A DNA stretch of 64,000 nt, from contig NZ_MPKW01000001.1 in assembly GCF_009729415.1 (NCBI RefSeq), positions 248,001 to 312,000 on the forward strand, read 5' to 3'. The number at the start of each line of letters is the position of its first letter. Position 1 is the first letter of the stretch. The DNA comes from Mycolicibacterium sp. CBMA 234 (GTDB lineage Bacteria; Actinomycetota; Actinomycetes; Mycobacteriales; Mycobacteriaceae). The notes below the pieces were generated by a model. That model had not been told where the DNA came from. It worked only from the letters and a program-made list of their open reading frames with translations, and did no database searches. The translations under genes were made by a program, and so were the position numbers. Below, piece by piece: positions 10,295 through 18,380 of the stretch.

Positions 10295-11423
10295 CATCGC
10301 ACCTTTTCAGATTGCTGTGCCGGACGAAGTTTTGGACGATCTCCGGCACCGGCTGACCAATACCCGCTGGCCGGAAGCCGAGTGTGTCGACGACTGGAGC
10401 CAGGGCATCCCGCTGAGCTACACCCGGGACCTGGCGGACTATTGGGCAAACGGTTATGACTGGCGGGCCCGCGAGGCCGCGCTCAACCGATTCGACCAGT
10501 ACGTCACCGAAATCGATGGACTCGACATCCATTTCATTCATCAGCGGTCGCCGCATCCTGACGCATTTCCGCTGATCATCACGCACGGCTGGCCCGGGTC
10601 CGTCGCCGAGTTCCAGAAGATCATCGACCCGTTGACCAACCCAACCGCGCACGGCGGCCGCGCCGAAGACGCCTTTCACGTCGTGTGCCCGTCGCTGCCG
10701 GGCTTCGGCTTCTCCGGAAAGCCCACCGCCACCGGCTGGGGCGTCGAGCGGACGGCGCGCGCCTGGGATGAGCTGATGGTGCGACTCGGGTACCCCCGCT
10801 ATGGCGCTCAGGGCGGCGACTGGGGCGCCGCGGTGACCACCCAGATCGGCCGTAATGTGGGGCACTGCATCGGGATTCACCTCAATATGCCGCTGGGGCG
10901 TCCGCCGGCGGGCGTCACGGAGTTCAGCGCTGAGGAGCAGGCGGCACTCGCGGCGGTGCAGCAATACCAAAAGCATGACTCCGCGTATGCCAAGCAGCAG
11001 TCGACGCGGCCGCAGACCATCGGCTACGGCCTGGTCGACTCCCCCGTGGCGCAACTGGCCTGGATCGTCGAGAAGTTCTGGTCCTGGACCGATTGCGATG
11101 GCGACGTCGAGAGCGCCCTGAGTCGCGACGAGATGCTCGACGACGTGATGATCTACTGGGTCACCGCCACCGGAGCGTCATCGGCTCGGCTGTACTGGGA
11201 AAGCTTCGGCGCGTTCGGTTCTGGGACCCGCGTTGAACTACCGACCGGCGTCGCAGCGTTCCCGAAAGAAATATTGCGCGCACCCCAGTCCTGGTGCGAG
11301 CCGGGCTACAACATCACCCGCTGGACCAGCATGCCCCGCGGCGGCCACTTCGCGGCATTCGAGCAGCCCGCGCTGTTCGTCGACGACGTGCGGGCATTCT
11401 TCGCGAGTGTCGTGTCTCGTTAG
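10278..11423 (+). CDS. Epoxide hydrolase (EHN domain, alpha/beta hydrolase)
   Basis: 381 aa with an N-terminal epoxide-hydrolase domain (FQIAVPDEVLDDLRHRLTNTRWP) and an alpha/beta-hydrolase core. HGWPGS is the oxyanion segment near residue 104, GGDWG carries the nucleophile aspartate near residue 176, and GGHFAAFEQP is the catalytic histidine near residue 355. It hydrolyses epoxides to diols; microsomal-EH-like. ATG 10278 and ATG 10287 are both possible starts. It ends four bases into the convergent DadA-like gene. Confidence 0.88.
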   Translation: MAPMTDIAPFQIAVPDEVLDDLRHRLTNTRWPEAECVDDWSQGIPLSYTRDLADYWANGYDWRAREAALNRFDQYVTEIDGLDIHFIHQRSPHPDAFPLIITHGWPGSVAEFQKIIDPLTNPTAHGGRAEDAFHVVCPSLPGFGFSGKPTATGWGVERTARAWDELMVRLGYPRYGAQGGDWGAAVTTQIGRNVGHCIGIHLNMPLGRPPAGVTEFSAEEQAALAAVQQYQKHDSAYAKQQSTRPQTIGYGLVDSPVAQLAWIVEKFWSWTDCDGDVESALSRDEMLDDVMIYWVTATGASSARLYWESFGAFGSGTRVELPTGVAAFPKEILRAPQSWCEPGYNITRWTSMPRGGHFAAFEQPALFVDDVRAFFASVVSR

Positions 11424-12661
11424 CGGAGCGGATCGACAGCGCGAAGCGGCTCAGGTGTCGTGCCAGTGGTGACCAGTTGGCTGACGAGCTTGCCGGTCAC
11501 CGGCCCCAGCGTGATGCCCCACATGCCGTGTCCACCGGCGGCGAAAACGCGGGGGTGGACGGTGCGGCCGATCAGCGGCAGCCCGTCTGCTGTGCAGGGC
11601 CTGGCGCCAACCCATTCATCTTCGCGGTCGTCGAGGTGAGCGCCGTTCAACAACTCGCCAGCGGCCTTGCGCAACACCTGAATACGTCGAGGATCGAGCG
11701 GAGCGTCGACGTCGCGAAGCTCCATCATCCCGGCAACCCGCAGTCGGTCGCCGACAGGTGTGCACGCCACGCGCTGCGTCGGAAAGTACACCGGGCCGCG
11801 GGGCAGATCGTCCACCTTGACGGTGAAGCTGTACCCGCGGCCGGCCTGCACCAGCCGCTTGACTCCGAAGGGGCGCAACAGGTCATTGAACCGCGCCCCG
11901 GTCGCCACGACAACGGCGTCGAATGCTTGACCGGCGATGACGACCTCGGAATTCGTCGGGCGCAGGTCCGTGACCGCGGTGCCGCTCAGGATGCGGGCAC
12001 CGCGCTCACGAACCTTGTCTGCAAGCGCATGGACGTACGCGGCGGGGTTGAGGAAGCGTTCATCGAGGATTCGAATGGCCGCCGTCACTTGCGATGAAAG
12101 CGCAGGTTCCTCAGCGCGTGCCGCTGCACCGTCGAGGAGTTCGAAGTTCACCGACTGGCCGGCGGCACGGATGTGCTCAAACTCCTCAAGCAGAGTTTGG
12201 CGGTCCGTGGCGGTTCGATAGGCCGCGATGAACGGGGTTGCGGGAGCGGATTTCTCACCTAGATCGAGTTCCATCTCATCGAAGGCAGCCAGCGCATCTC
12301 GGTTGAGTGGGATGAGCGCCCCCATTGCCCTTCGCCAGCGAGACGCGGTGCTGTTCCGCGCAAACTGCGTCAGGAAGCGGATCAAACGCAGATTGGTTGT
12401 GGGAGGAACGTAAACCGGCGAAGTATGGCTCAGCAGCGCCCGCGCACCGTACTTGAGCACCGCCGGCTCCGGTAGTGGCGTGGCGATGCTCGGCGTGAGC
12501 CAGCCGGCATTGCCCCAGCTCGATCCCGCAGCGACACCAGCACGGTCAACCACCGTCACCTCGACGCCGCGCTCCTGCAGAAACCACGCGGTGCACAGGC
12601 CCACCATGCCCGCTCCGATAACCGCTACCTGCTGTGGCCGCTCGTTGCCTGGTCCAGTCAT
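11420..12661 (-). CDS. FAD-dependent D-amino-acid dehydrogenase-like oxidoreductase (DadA family)
   Basis: 413 aa. The N-terminal dinucleotide-binding motif VAVIGAGMVGLCTAW is followed by the DAO fold. GNAGWLTPS near residue 50 and the C-terminal GLPLIGRTVHPRVFAAGGHGMWGITLGPVTG are typical of DadA-type flavoproteins, which deaminate D-amino acids or related amines to 2-oxo acids. It is divergent from a PucR regulator with 91 bases between start codons, so it is the likely regulated target. It overlaps the 3' end of the convergent epoxide hydrolase gene by four bases. Confidence 0.85.
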   Translation of the reverse strand: MTGPGNERPQQVAVIGAGMVGLCTAWFLQERGVEVTVVDRAGVAAGSSWGNAGWLTPSIATPLPEPAVLKYGARALLSHTSPVYVPPTTNLRLIRFLTQFARNSTASRWRRAMGALIPLNRDALAAFDEMELDLGEKSAPATPFIAAYRTATDRQTLLEEFEHIRAAGQSVNFELLDGAAARAEEPALSSQVTAAIRILDERFLNPAAYVHALADKVRERGARILSGTAVTDLRPTNSEVVIAGQAFDAVVVATGARFNDLLRPFGVKRLVQAGRGYSFTVKVDDLPRGPVYFPTQRVACTPVGDRLRVAGMMELRDVDAPLDPRRIQVLRKAAGELLNGAHLDDREDEWVGARPCTADGLPLIGRTVHPRVFAAGGHGMWGITLGPVTGKLVSQLVTTGTTPEPLRAVDPLR

Positions 12662-12699
12662 GGGTCAATCGTGAGCTCAAAGCCGCGCACAAGATATGT

Positions 12700-12752
12700 T
12701 CGAACTGAACATTGCGAAACCAACGATCTGTAATTTTCGTACACTCGCCATC
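12700..12752 (+). promoter_or_regulatory. Promoter of the second PucR gene, probably leaderless
   Basis: TACACT at 12740-12745 fits the mycobacterial -10 consensus TANNNT and would place transcription start about at the ATG at 12753, giving a leaderless mRNA. TGTTC-N5-GAACA (near 12698-12712) upstream is an inverted repeat that could be an operator for the divergent pair. Confidence 0.5.
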
Positions 12753-14252
12753 ATGGCCCTCGGCGTGGAACTCAGTGAGCTGGTTGCGGCCGACATGGTG
12801 GCGGTGCTCGTCGAGGGCCGCCGAACTTCGTTGTCCTCCATCCATTTCCACGGCGATTCCGTCCAACCCGAGCCTGGTGCGCTCATCGCTGCCACCGGTG
12901 CCACCACGGCAACAGAACAATTGCACGTCATCGATCTAGCAGCATCAGCGAATGCAAGTGCGGTCGTCGTGCGGAAACTGTCCTCACCCGACGCGGAGAA
13001 GCGCTGCCGAGAGATGGGTATCGGCTTGGCGGTACTCGACGCGAGCGTGGAGTGGTCCCAGCTGATCTGGTTCGTGCGCACAATGTTGGATCGCGGCAAG
13101 GTCGTCAGTTCGGAACTGACCGCGCAGCAAGGGCTCTTTGCCATGGCAGACGTCATTGCGGCGATGCTCGATGCCCCCGTGACGATCGAAGATGCGCGTA
13201 ATCGTGTGGTCGCCTACTCCGCGACCACCGAAGGCGCCGACGCCGCCCGAACATCCACCATCATGACTCGGGCCGTCCCGCCCGCCGTGTTACGCCAACT
13301 GCGCGCGACGGGCGCGCTGAAGAAACTTGCCCACGAGAACCGTCCTTTCATTGTCCCGGCGCTGGAGCCAGGATTTAGGCGCCGCCTCGTCATTCCCCTT
13401 CGCATCGGCGGACAAGCCGTGGGTTCGATTTGGGCTATCTGGGATGGAGACCTCAATGCGCAACTGGAAACTCAGCTCACGGCGACCGGCACCGCCGCGG
13501 CGCTGACTCTGGTTCAACTCAATGCCAGCCGCGATGCGGCTGGGCGATACTCTCTCGAAGTCATCCGAACAGCGTTACGCGATGGCACCACCAGCGCGGC
13601 GGGCACTCTAGACCTTCCTTTCATGCCCGTCCGAGTCGTTGCCCTGCAACGCCTTTCGACCATCGACCCAGCCGATGACGTTGCCCTGTGGCTCACCTAC
13701 TTCCGCAAGAAGTCCTGGCCCGATCCAATAGTTGCCGACGTCGACGGGCGGGCGTTCGCCATCGCGTCCGAGCGATCGGGACCCGGAGGTTGGGAGTGGC
13801 TTCGTGACCTGGCCCATGCGGGTGCCCCCGGACGGATCGCCGGTAGCAGACCGTGCTCCGACATCGCCGAGCTACCGGGAGCACGCCGCGAAGCAGCGGA
13901 GGCGCTCACCGCAGCGGACACTCTCGGCCATCAGATAGCAGCCTACGAAGAGGTATGGGACACCATCACTTTGCGCCGCGCCTCTGCAGCCATGGCATCT
14001 GTCGAGCAGGACCAGCTTCGGTCACTTCACCGCGCTGAGCGGGGCGGCGGCCCGCCGCTGGCAAGCACCTTACTGACGTGGCTCGAATGCGACAGAAACG
14101 TCGAAGAGACCGCCTCGGCGCTGCACTTGCACCCCAATACAATTCGGCAGCGGCTGAAGAAGATCGACCAGCTTGTCGGCTCGGCGTTGCCGACCCACAC
14201 CCACCGGCTAGCCGCCCTGATGTTGCTGCGAAGTTGGGACGAGGAGCAGTAG
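12753..14252 (+). CDS. PucR/CdaR-family transcriptional regulator
   Basis: 499 aa if started at ATG 12753, supported by a -10 element ending seven bases before it; an upstream in-frame ATG at 12696 lies inside the promoter. The C-terminal PucR HTH occupies about residues 445-490 (LECDRNVEETASALHLHPNTIRQRLKKIDQLVG), preceded by a GAF/GGDEF-like sensing region. It probably controls the divergent DadA-like gene and perhaps the convergent NCS1 permease operon (inference). Confidence 0.83.
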   Translation: MALGVELSELVAADMVAVLVEGRRTSLSSIHFHGDSVQPEPGALIAATGATTATEQLHVIDLAASANASAVVVRKLSSPDAEKRCREMGIGLAVLDASVEWSQLIWFVRTMLDRGKVVSSELTAQQGLFAMADVIAAMLDAPVTIEDARNRVVAYSATTEGADAARTSTIMTRAVPPAVLRQLRATGALKKLAHENRPFIVPALEPGFRRRLVIPLRIGGQAVGSIWAIWDGDLNAQLETQLTATGTAAALTLVQLNASRDAAGRYSLEVIRTALRDGTTSAAGTLDLPFMPVRVVALQRLSTIDPADDVALWLTYFRKKSWPDPIVADVDGRAFAIASERSGPGGWEWLRDLAHAGAPGRIAGSRPCSDIAELPGARREAAEALTAADTLGHQIAAYEEVWDTITLRRASAAMASVEQDQLRSLHRAERGGGPPLASTLLTWLECDRNVEETASALHLHPNTIRQRLKKIDQLVGSALPTHTHRLAALMLLRSWDEEQ

Positions 14253-14284
14253 GACGGGCCGAAATGCGTGCACAGCCGTCACAG

Positions 14285-15661
14285 TCACGCTGCCCGGACG
14301 CGCCGATAGCCCCCGTAAACCGCCAGCGCAACAATGAAATTCACAAAGTAGGCGACGTCGGCGCCATGCCACGCGACAGCGACGGGCCCCTGCAGCAGCG
14401 TGGTGTTCATGAACGGGATCGCAGCGCCGTAGGCCACCACGAACGCGACCAGTGCGGCAACGGCATCCCTGCGCGGCGTCGCCTCGTCGGCTGGGTTCAC
14501 GGTCTGCCGACCCCGGCTGCGGCGGCGCCAGTCGACGATCACAATGGCGGCGAAGGCCGGAATCCAATAGCTGATCAGCAGCAGCACATTGGTGAAGCGG
14601 GTCGCGGTATCGCCGGTGTGCAGCCACAGAATCAGGCCGAACGCCAGCGTCGTCACCACCAATGACGACAGCGGCCGGCGCACCCGCACGCCCAAGGTCT
14701 GCAGCGCCAGGGATCCGCTGTAGTCGTTCATGACGCCTGAACCGACCGAGGCCAGCGCGATGATGATCAACGCCACGGCGCCGAGCGCTCCCCCGCCCAT
14801 GACCGATCGCACACCCTCGGCCGTCTGGTCGGTGATCAAGCTGCCCGCGGCGATGCCGATGGTCTCGACGAAGATGTACGCAAGAGCCAGGCCGAAGAAG
14901 CTGAACCCGAACACCTTGCGCGGGGCGGAATCCGCCGGGAGGTAGCGGCTGAAGTCGGCGGCATAGCTGGCCCAGGACACCGCGAGGCTCAGCGCGATGG
15001 TCACCGCCAGCACGAACGCTCCGGCCAGGTCCGCACCAGTGGCGCTGACCGGCGTCACAACCTGATGTCCGCCAACGAGTTTGACGGCGAACACCACGAA
15101 CGTCGCGAACAGCACCACGGTGAGCACGGCCTGCAACCGATGAATCAGCTCGTATCCGATGAAGCCGACCGCACCCTGTACAGCCAGCACGATGAGCACC
15201 GCCGCCCAGAACGGGATGCCCAGTAGGACGGCCAGCGCTTCGCCGCCGAACAAGCCCACCAACGCATCCCAGGCCACCGATGAGAGCCATTGCAGGACAG
15301 CAGGAACCGCGATCAACCCACCGAAAGCCATGCGCGCACCGGGCAATTGCGCGGTGCCGGTGCGTGGGCCCAGCGTGGACAGGTAGCCGACCACCAGCGA
15401 TCCGAGCACGGTGCCGACAACCATGGCCAGCATCGAAAGCCAGAAGCCTAAGCCGAGTCCGCCGATCAGCGCGCCGGTGAAGACACACGACATATTGATC
15501 TGCGGCGCGAACCACACGGTGAACAGCCGGCCTGGCGTGCCATACCGGCGGTCGGTCGGCACCGGTGCGATGCCATGCGTTTCCACCGACATGTCCCCGG
15601 CGCGGCTAGGCGTGCGGCCCGTGAACGATTCTGCGTTGAGCGCGGCGACCGGTGGTGTCAT
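14285..15661 (-). CDS. NCS1-family nucleobase/cytosine-purine permease
   Basis: About 458 aa with roughly twelve hydrophobic segments. Signature elements: an N-terminal cytosolic tail, then FTVWFAPQINMSCVFTGALIGGLG, a pattern of cytosine/purine/allantoin permeases (CodB/PucI type). Start ATG at 15661, four bases after the stop of the DMT exporter gene. It probably imports a nucleobase, hydantoin or related nitrogenous compound. PucR regulators are often linked to such uptake, but the substrate cannot be told from sequence. Confidence 0.87.
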   Translation of the reverse strand: MTPPVAALNAESFTGRTPSRAGDMSVETHGIAPVPTDRRYGTPGRLFTVWFAPQINMSCVFTGALIGGLGLGFWLSMLAMVVGTVLGSLVVGYLSTLGPRTGTAQLPGARMAFGGLIAVPAVLQWLSSVAWDALVGLFGGEALAVLLGIPFWAAVLIVLAVQGAVGFIGYELIHRLQAVLTVVLFATFVVFAVKLVGGHQVVTPVSATGADLAGAFVLAVTIALSLAVSWASYAADFSRYLPADSAPRKVFGFSFFGLALAYIFVETIGIAAGSLITDQTAEGVRSVMGGGALGAVALIIIALASVGSGVMNDYSGSLALQTLGVRVRRPLSSLVVTTLAFGLILWLHTGDTATRFTNVLLLISYWIPAFAAIVIVDWRRRSRGRQTVNPADEATPRRDAVAALVAFVVAYGAAIPFMNTTLLQGPVAVAWHGADVAYFVNFIVALAVYGGYRRVRAA

Positions 15662-15665
15662 GCCC

Positions 15666-16550
15666 CTATTCGACCACGAGGGCAGGATCGCGGTGAGCAG
15701 TCCCGACCTCGGGGCGCGCCCCCGAGCGCGCGGCGCCGATGCCGGCCAATACCACCAACACGATGCCGACAATGGCCGCCGGCCCCGGCACCTGGTGCAG
15801 GATGATCAAGCCCATCGTCATGGCGAAGGCGGGTTCCAGGCTCATCAGGGTGCCGAACGCCGCGGCAGTAAGGCGGCGCAGCGCCAGCATCTCCAAGGTG
15901 AACGGGATCGCCGGCAACAGGATCGCCAGGCCCAGTCCGGCCAGCAGCAGGTGCGGCGTCACGTGGCCGATAACCGACGGACCGGCCACCATGGTGACGA
16001 CCAAACCGGCGACCGGCATCGACACCGCGAGCCCGGTGATGCCGGCGACCTCGTCACCGACGCGTTGGGTCAGCAGGATGTATGCCGCGAGGCAGACGGC
16101 AGAAGCGGCCGCGGCAAGCACCCCAATAGGGTCAACGGCCGCGGCCCACGGTTCGGTCAGCAGCACAACGCCGGTGCCGGCCATCGCCGGCAGCAGCAAC
16201 CGTCCGCGCCCACGCCCTTTTGCCACCGCAATAGCAAGGGGCCCAAGGCATTCCAGCGCGCTGGCAGTGCCGAGGGGAATACGGGACACCGCCTCCATGA
16301 ACAGCAGGGTGAACCCGGCCGTGGAGACGCCCAGCAAGACGCACGACAGGAACGCCGAGCGCGTGAACGAGGCGGGCCGCGGGCGGACGAACAGCAGCAT
16401 CAGCACGCCCGCCCAGGACAGGCGCAGCCAGGCCACGCCCGTCGGACCGATACCGTCCATCAGCTTCACCGCCAGGGCGGCGCCCAGCTGCACCGACAAC
16501 ATGGACGCGACGGTCATAAGTGCGCCGTTGCGGGCTGCTGTCGTGGTCAT
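15666..16550 (-). CDS. EamA/RhtA-type DMT-superfamily permease
   Basis: 294 aa with about ten hydrophobic helices in two related halves. The C-terminal LRRLTAAAFGTLMSLEPAFAMTMGLIILHQ is typical of EamA/RhtA exporters. It forms an operon with the NCS1 permease (gap 4 bases). Its start is divergent from the FAD monooxygenase, and the shared region contains several inverted repeats. RhtA relatives export threonine, homoserine or similar metabolites. Confidence 0.87.
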   Translation of the reverse strand: MTTTAARNGALMTVASMLSVQLGAALAVKLMDGIGPTGVAWLRLSWAGVLMLLFVRPRPASFTRSAFLSCVLLGVSTAGFTLLFMEAVSRIPLGTASALECLGPLAIAVAKGRGRGRLLLPAMAGTGVVLLTEPWAAAVDPIGVLAAAASAVCLAAYILLTQRVGDEVAGITGLAVSMPVAGLVVTMVAGPSVIGHVTPHLLLAGLGLAILLPAIPFTLEMLALRRLTAAAFGTLMSLEPAFAMTMGLIILHQVPGPAAIVGIVLVVLAGIGAARSGARPEVGTAHRDPALVVE

Positions 16551-16570
16551 CGTTGCATTAAAGGGGAGCT

Positions 16571-16656
16571 AAATGTTCATGTCCACGTGATATTTACGGA
16601 CATATCGTTCATTGATCATGAATGAAGCCGTTGTTGCTCAGCGGCAACAACGGCTT
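16571..16656. promoter_or_regulatory. Cluster of inverted repeats in a divergent promoter region
   Basis: Three nested inverted repeats. ATGTCC...GGACAT have arms about 13 bases apart (roughly 16579-16603). TTCATT-N7-AATGAA spans 16608-16626. A perfect 13-base stem with a 6-base loop spans 16625-16656, its arms reading AAGCCGTTGTTGC and its complement. No U-run follows the hairpin and it lies between divergent genes, so an operator or attenuator is more likely than a terminator. Confidence 0.55.
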
Positions 16657-16761
16657 CTCGAATCCCCCTGCCGCTATATCGATTCACACCAAAAACGGCC
16701 GGACGGTAGGTCGTGATGACCTCTAGAGTCGAACCCACCGAATCCCTGCGGAAGGTGTGCG

Positions 16762-17964
16762 ATGTCGACCACCTGTGCCATCGTCGGCGGCGGCCCCGCC
16801 GGCATGATGCTCGGACTGATCCTGGCGCGCTGCGGCGTGGACGTGACCGTGATCGAGAAACACGCCGACTTCCTGCGGGATTTTCGCGGCGACACGGTGC
16901 ATCCGTCGACGTTGCGCCTGCTCGACGAGTTGGGTCTGTTCCCTAAGTTCAGTGAAATCCCCTACGGCAAGGTCGAAACGGTCGAGTTTCCGGTCGGCAA
17001 CCGGACCATGACGGTCGTCGACTTTCGCCGGCTGAAGCAACCGCACCCGTTCGTGGCCATGGTCCCGCAATGGGATTTTCTGGACTTGCTGGCCGCGGCC
17101 GGCAACGACGATCCGCACTTCAACCTCAAAATGCGGACCGAGGTGACGGGTCTGCTGCGCGAAGGCGACCGAATCACCGGCGTGCGCTACACCGGTCCCG
17201 ATGGGGACGGCGAGTTGACCGCCGACCTCACGGTCGCGTGCGACGGGCGCTGGTCGGTGGTGCGCCAACAGGCGGGCCTGGTGCCGCGCGAATTCGCCGT
17301 ACCGTTCGACGTGCTGTGGTTCCGGCTGCCGCGGGTCGAGGACGGCCAGTATTCCCTGATACCGAGGACCATGCCCGGCCGCGCACTGATCATGATTCCG
17401 CGCATCGACTACTACCAGATTGCCTATCTGATCCCAAAGGGCAGCGATCCGGCCATTCGCGCCCGCGGCCTCGACGCCTTCAAAGCCGAAGTGGCCCAGA
17501 TCATTCCAGAATCCGATACGTCCGCGCTGACCTCATTCGATGACGTCAAGTTCCTCGATGTCAAGCTCAACCGGTTGCCGCGCTGGTACCGCGACGGGCT
17601 GCTGTGCATCGGCGACGCCGCGCACGCCATGTCTCCCGCCGGCGGCGTCGGCATCAACGTCGCAGTCCAGGACGCGGCCGCCACTGCGCGACTCTTGCAC
17701 CGCCCGCTGCGTGAACATCGACTCACCACAAAAGATTTGGCCACCGTCCAGCGTCAGCGGATCGTCCCGACCGCGGTCACCCAGGGGTTCCAGCGATTCC
17801 TGCACAAACAGCTCCTGGCGCCGGTACTCGCCGGCGGCGACGTCGCCCCGCCGACAGCCGTGCTCGACATCGTCGACCGGTTCCCCCAACTGTCCGAGAT
17901 CCCGGCGTTCTTCGTCGGCACGGGGCTACGCGCCGAACACATCCCGGCGATCGCCCGTCGGTAA
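16762..17964 (+). CDS. FAD-dependent aromatic monooxygenase (PHBH/UbiH family)
   Basis: 400 aa, ATG 16762 preceded by GGAAGG. The N-terminal FAD motif is GGGPAGMMLGLILARCGVDVTVIEKH. The DG-type motif VACDGRWSVVRQQAG lies near residue 160 and the second FAD motif GDAAHAMSPAGGVGINVAVQDAA near residue 290. Group A flavin monooxygenases of this type hydroxylate aromatic or other small substrates with NAD(P)H. The substrate is unknown. Divergent from the transporter operon. Confidence 0.88.
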   Translation: MSTTCAIVGGGPAGMMLGLILARCGVDVTVIEKHADFLRDFRGDTVHPSTLRLLDELGLFPKFSEIPYGKVETVEFPVGNRTMTVVDFRRLKQPHPFVAMVPQWDFLDLLAAAGNDDPHFNLKMRTEVTGLLREGDRITGVRYTGPDGDGELTADLTVACDGRWSVVRQQAGLVPREFAVPFDVLWFRLPRVEDGQYSLIPRTMPGRALIMIPRIDYYQIAYLIPKGSDPAIRARGLDAFKAEVAQIIPESDTSALTSFDDVKFLDVKLNRLPRWYRDGLLCIGDAAHAMSPAGGVGINVAVQDAAATARLLHRPLREHRLTTKDLATVQRQRIVPTAVTQGFQRFLHKQLLAPVLAGGDVAPPTAVLDIVDRFPQLSEIPAFFVGTGLRAEHIPAIARR

Positions 17965-18380
17965 CATGCTTCGCTGCAAAAGGAGTTCCTGGATCAAGAA
18001 ACCTCCGACAGGGCAGTGAATACAAGTTTTAGTTGTCACTTACAAGCGGCATACAGCCTCGACGCACGTTGGTACTCACAGGACGCCGACCTGCGGCCCG
18101 CTAGGCACCTGCAGCTTTACCTCCAGTACCCGTCGCTGAAGTCGGCCAACGCGATCACGCCTATTCACGTTGGCAAACTTCCGCCCCTCTGCTCTGAGCG
18201 ACTTACCGAGCTGAAAATATCTGTATCGCAACGTCATTTCCATGATTCAAATGCCACAGCGACGAGATGTCTTTCTTCCAGCGGCCTGCCCGGATGACTC
18301 TCGGGTCTTTCGGCTCGACATTCAAGCTTATTCGGAATTCATCCCAGACCTGGAGGCTCCCCCGCTCAAGCAGGCCAGTT
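17965..18380. other. Non-coding gap at the left edge of the eCIS island
   Basis: About 415 bases with no convincing gene. A 93-codon open frame (18016-18297) has no family resemblance, a composition unlike neighbouring genes and no ribosome binding site. The sequence looks more AT-rich than the flanking genes, consistent with a junction between core chromosome and transferred DNA. No terminator hairpin or IS end was recognised. Confidence 0.5.

Noticed and set aside
18016..18297. 93-codon open frame at the left edge of the island
   Set aside because: No ribosome binding site, no family resemblance and atypical composition.
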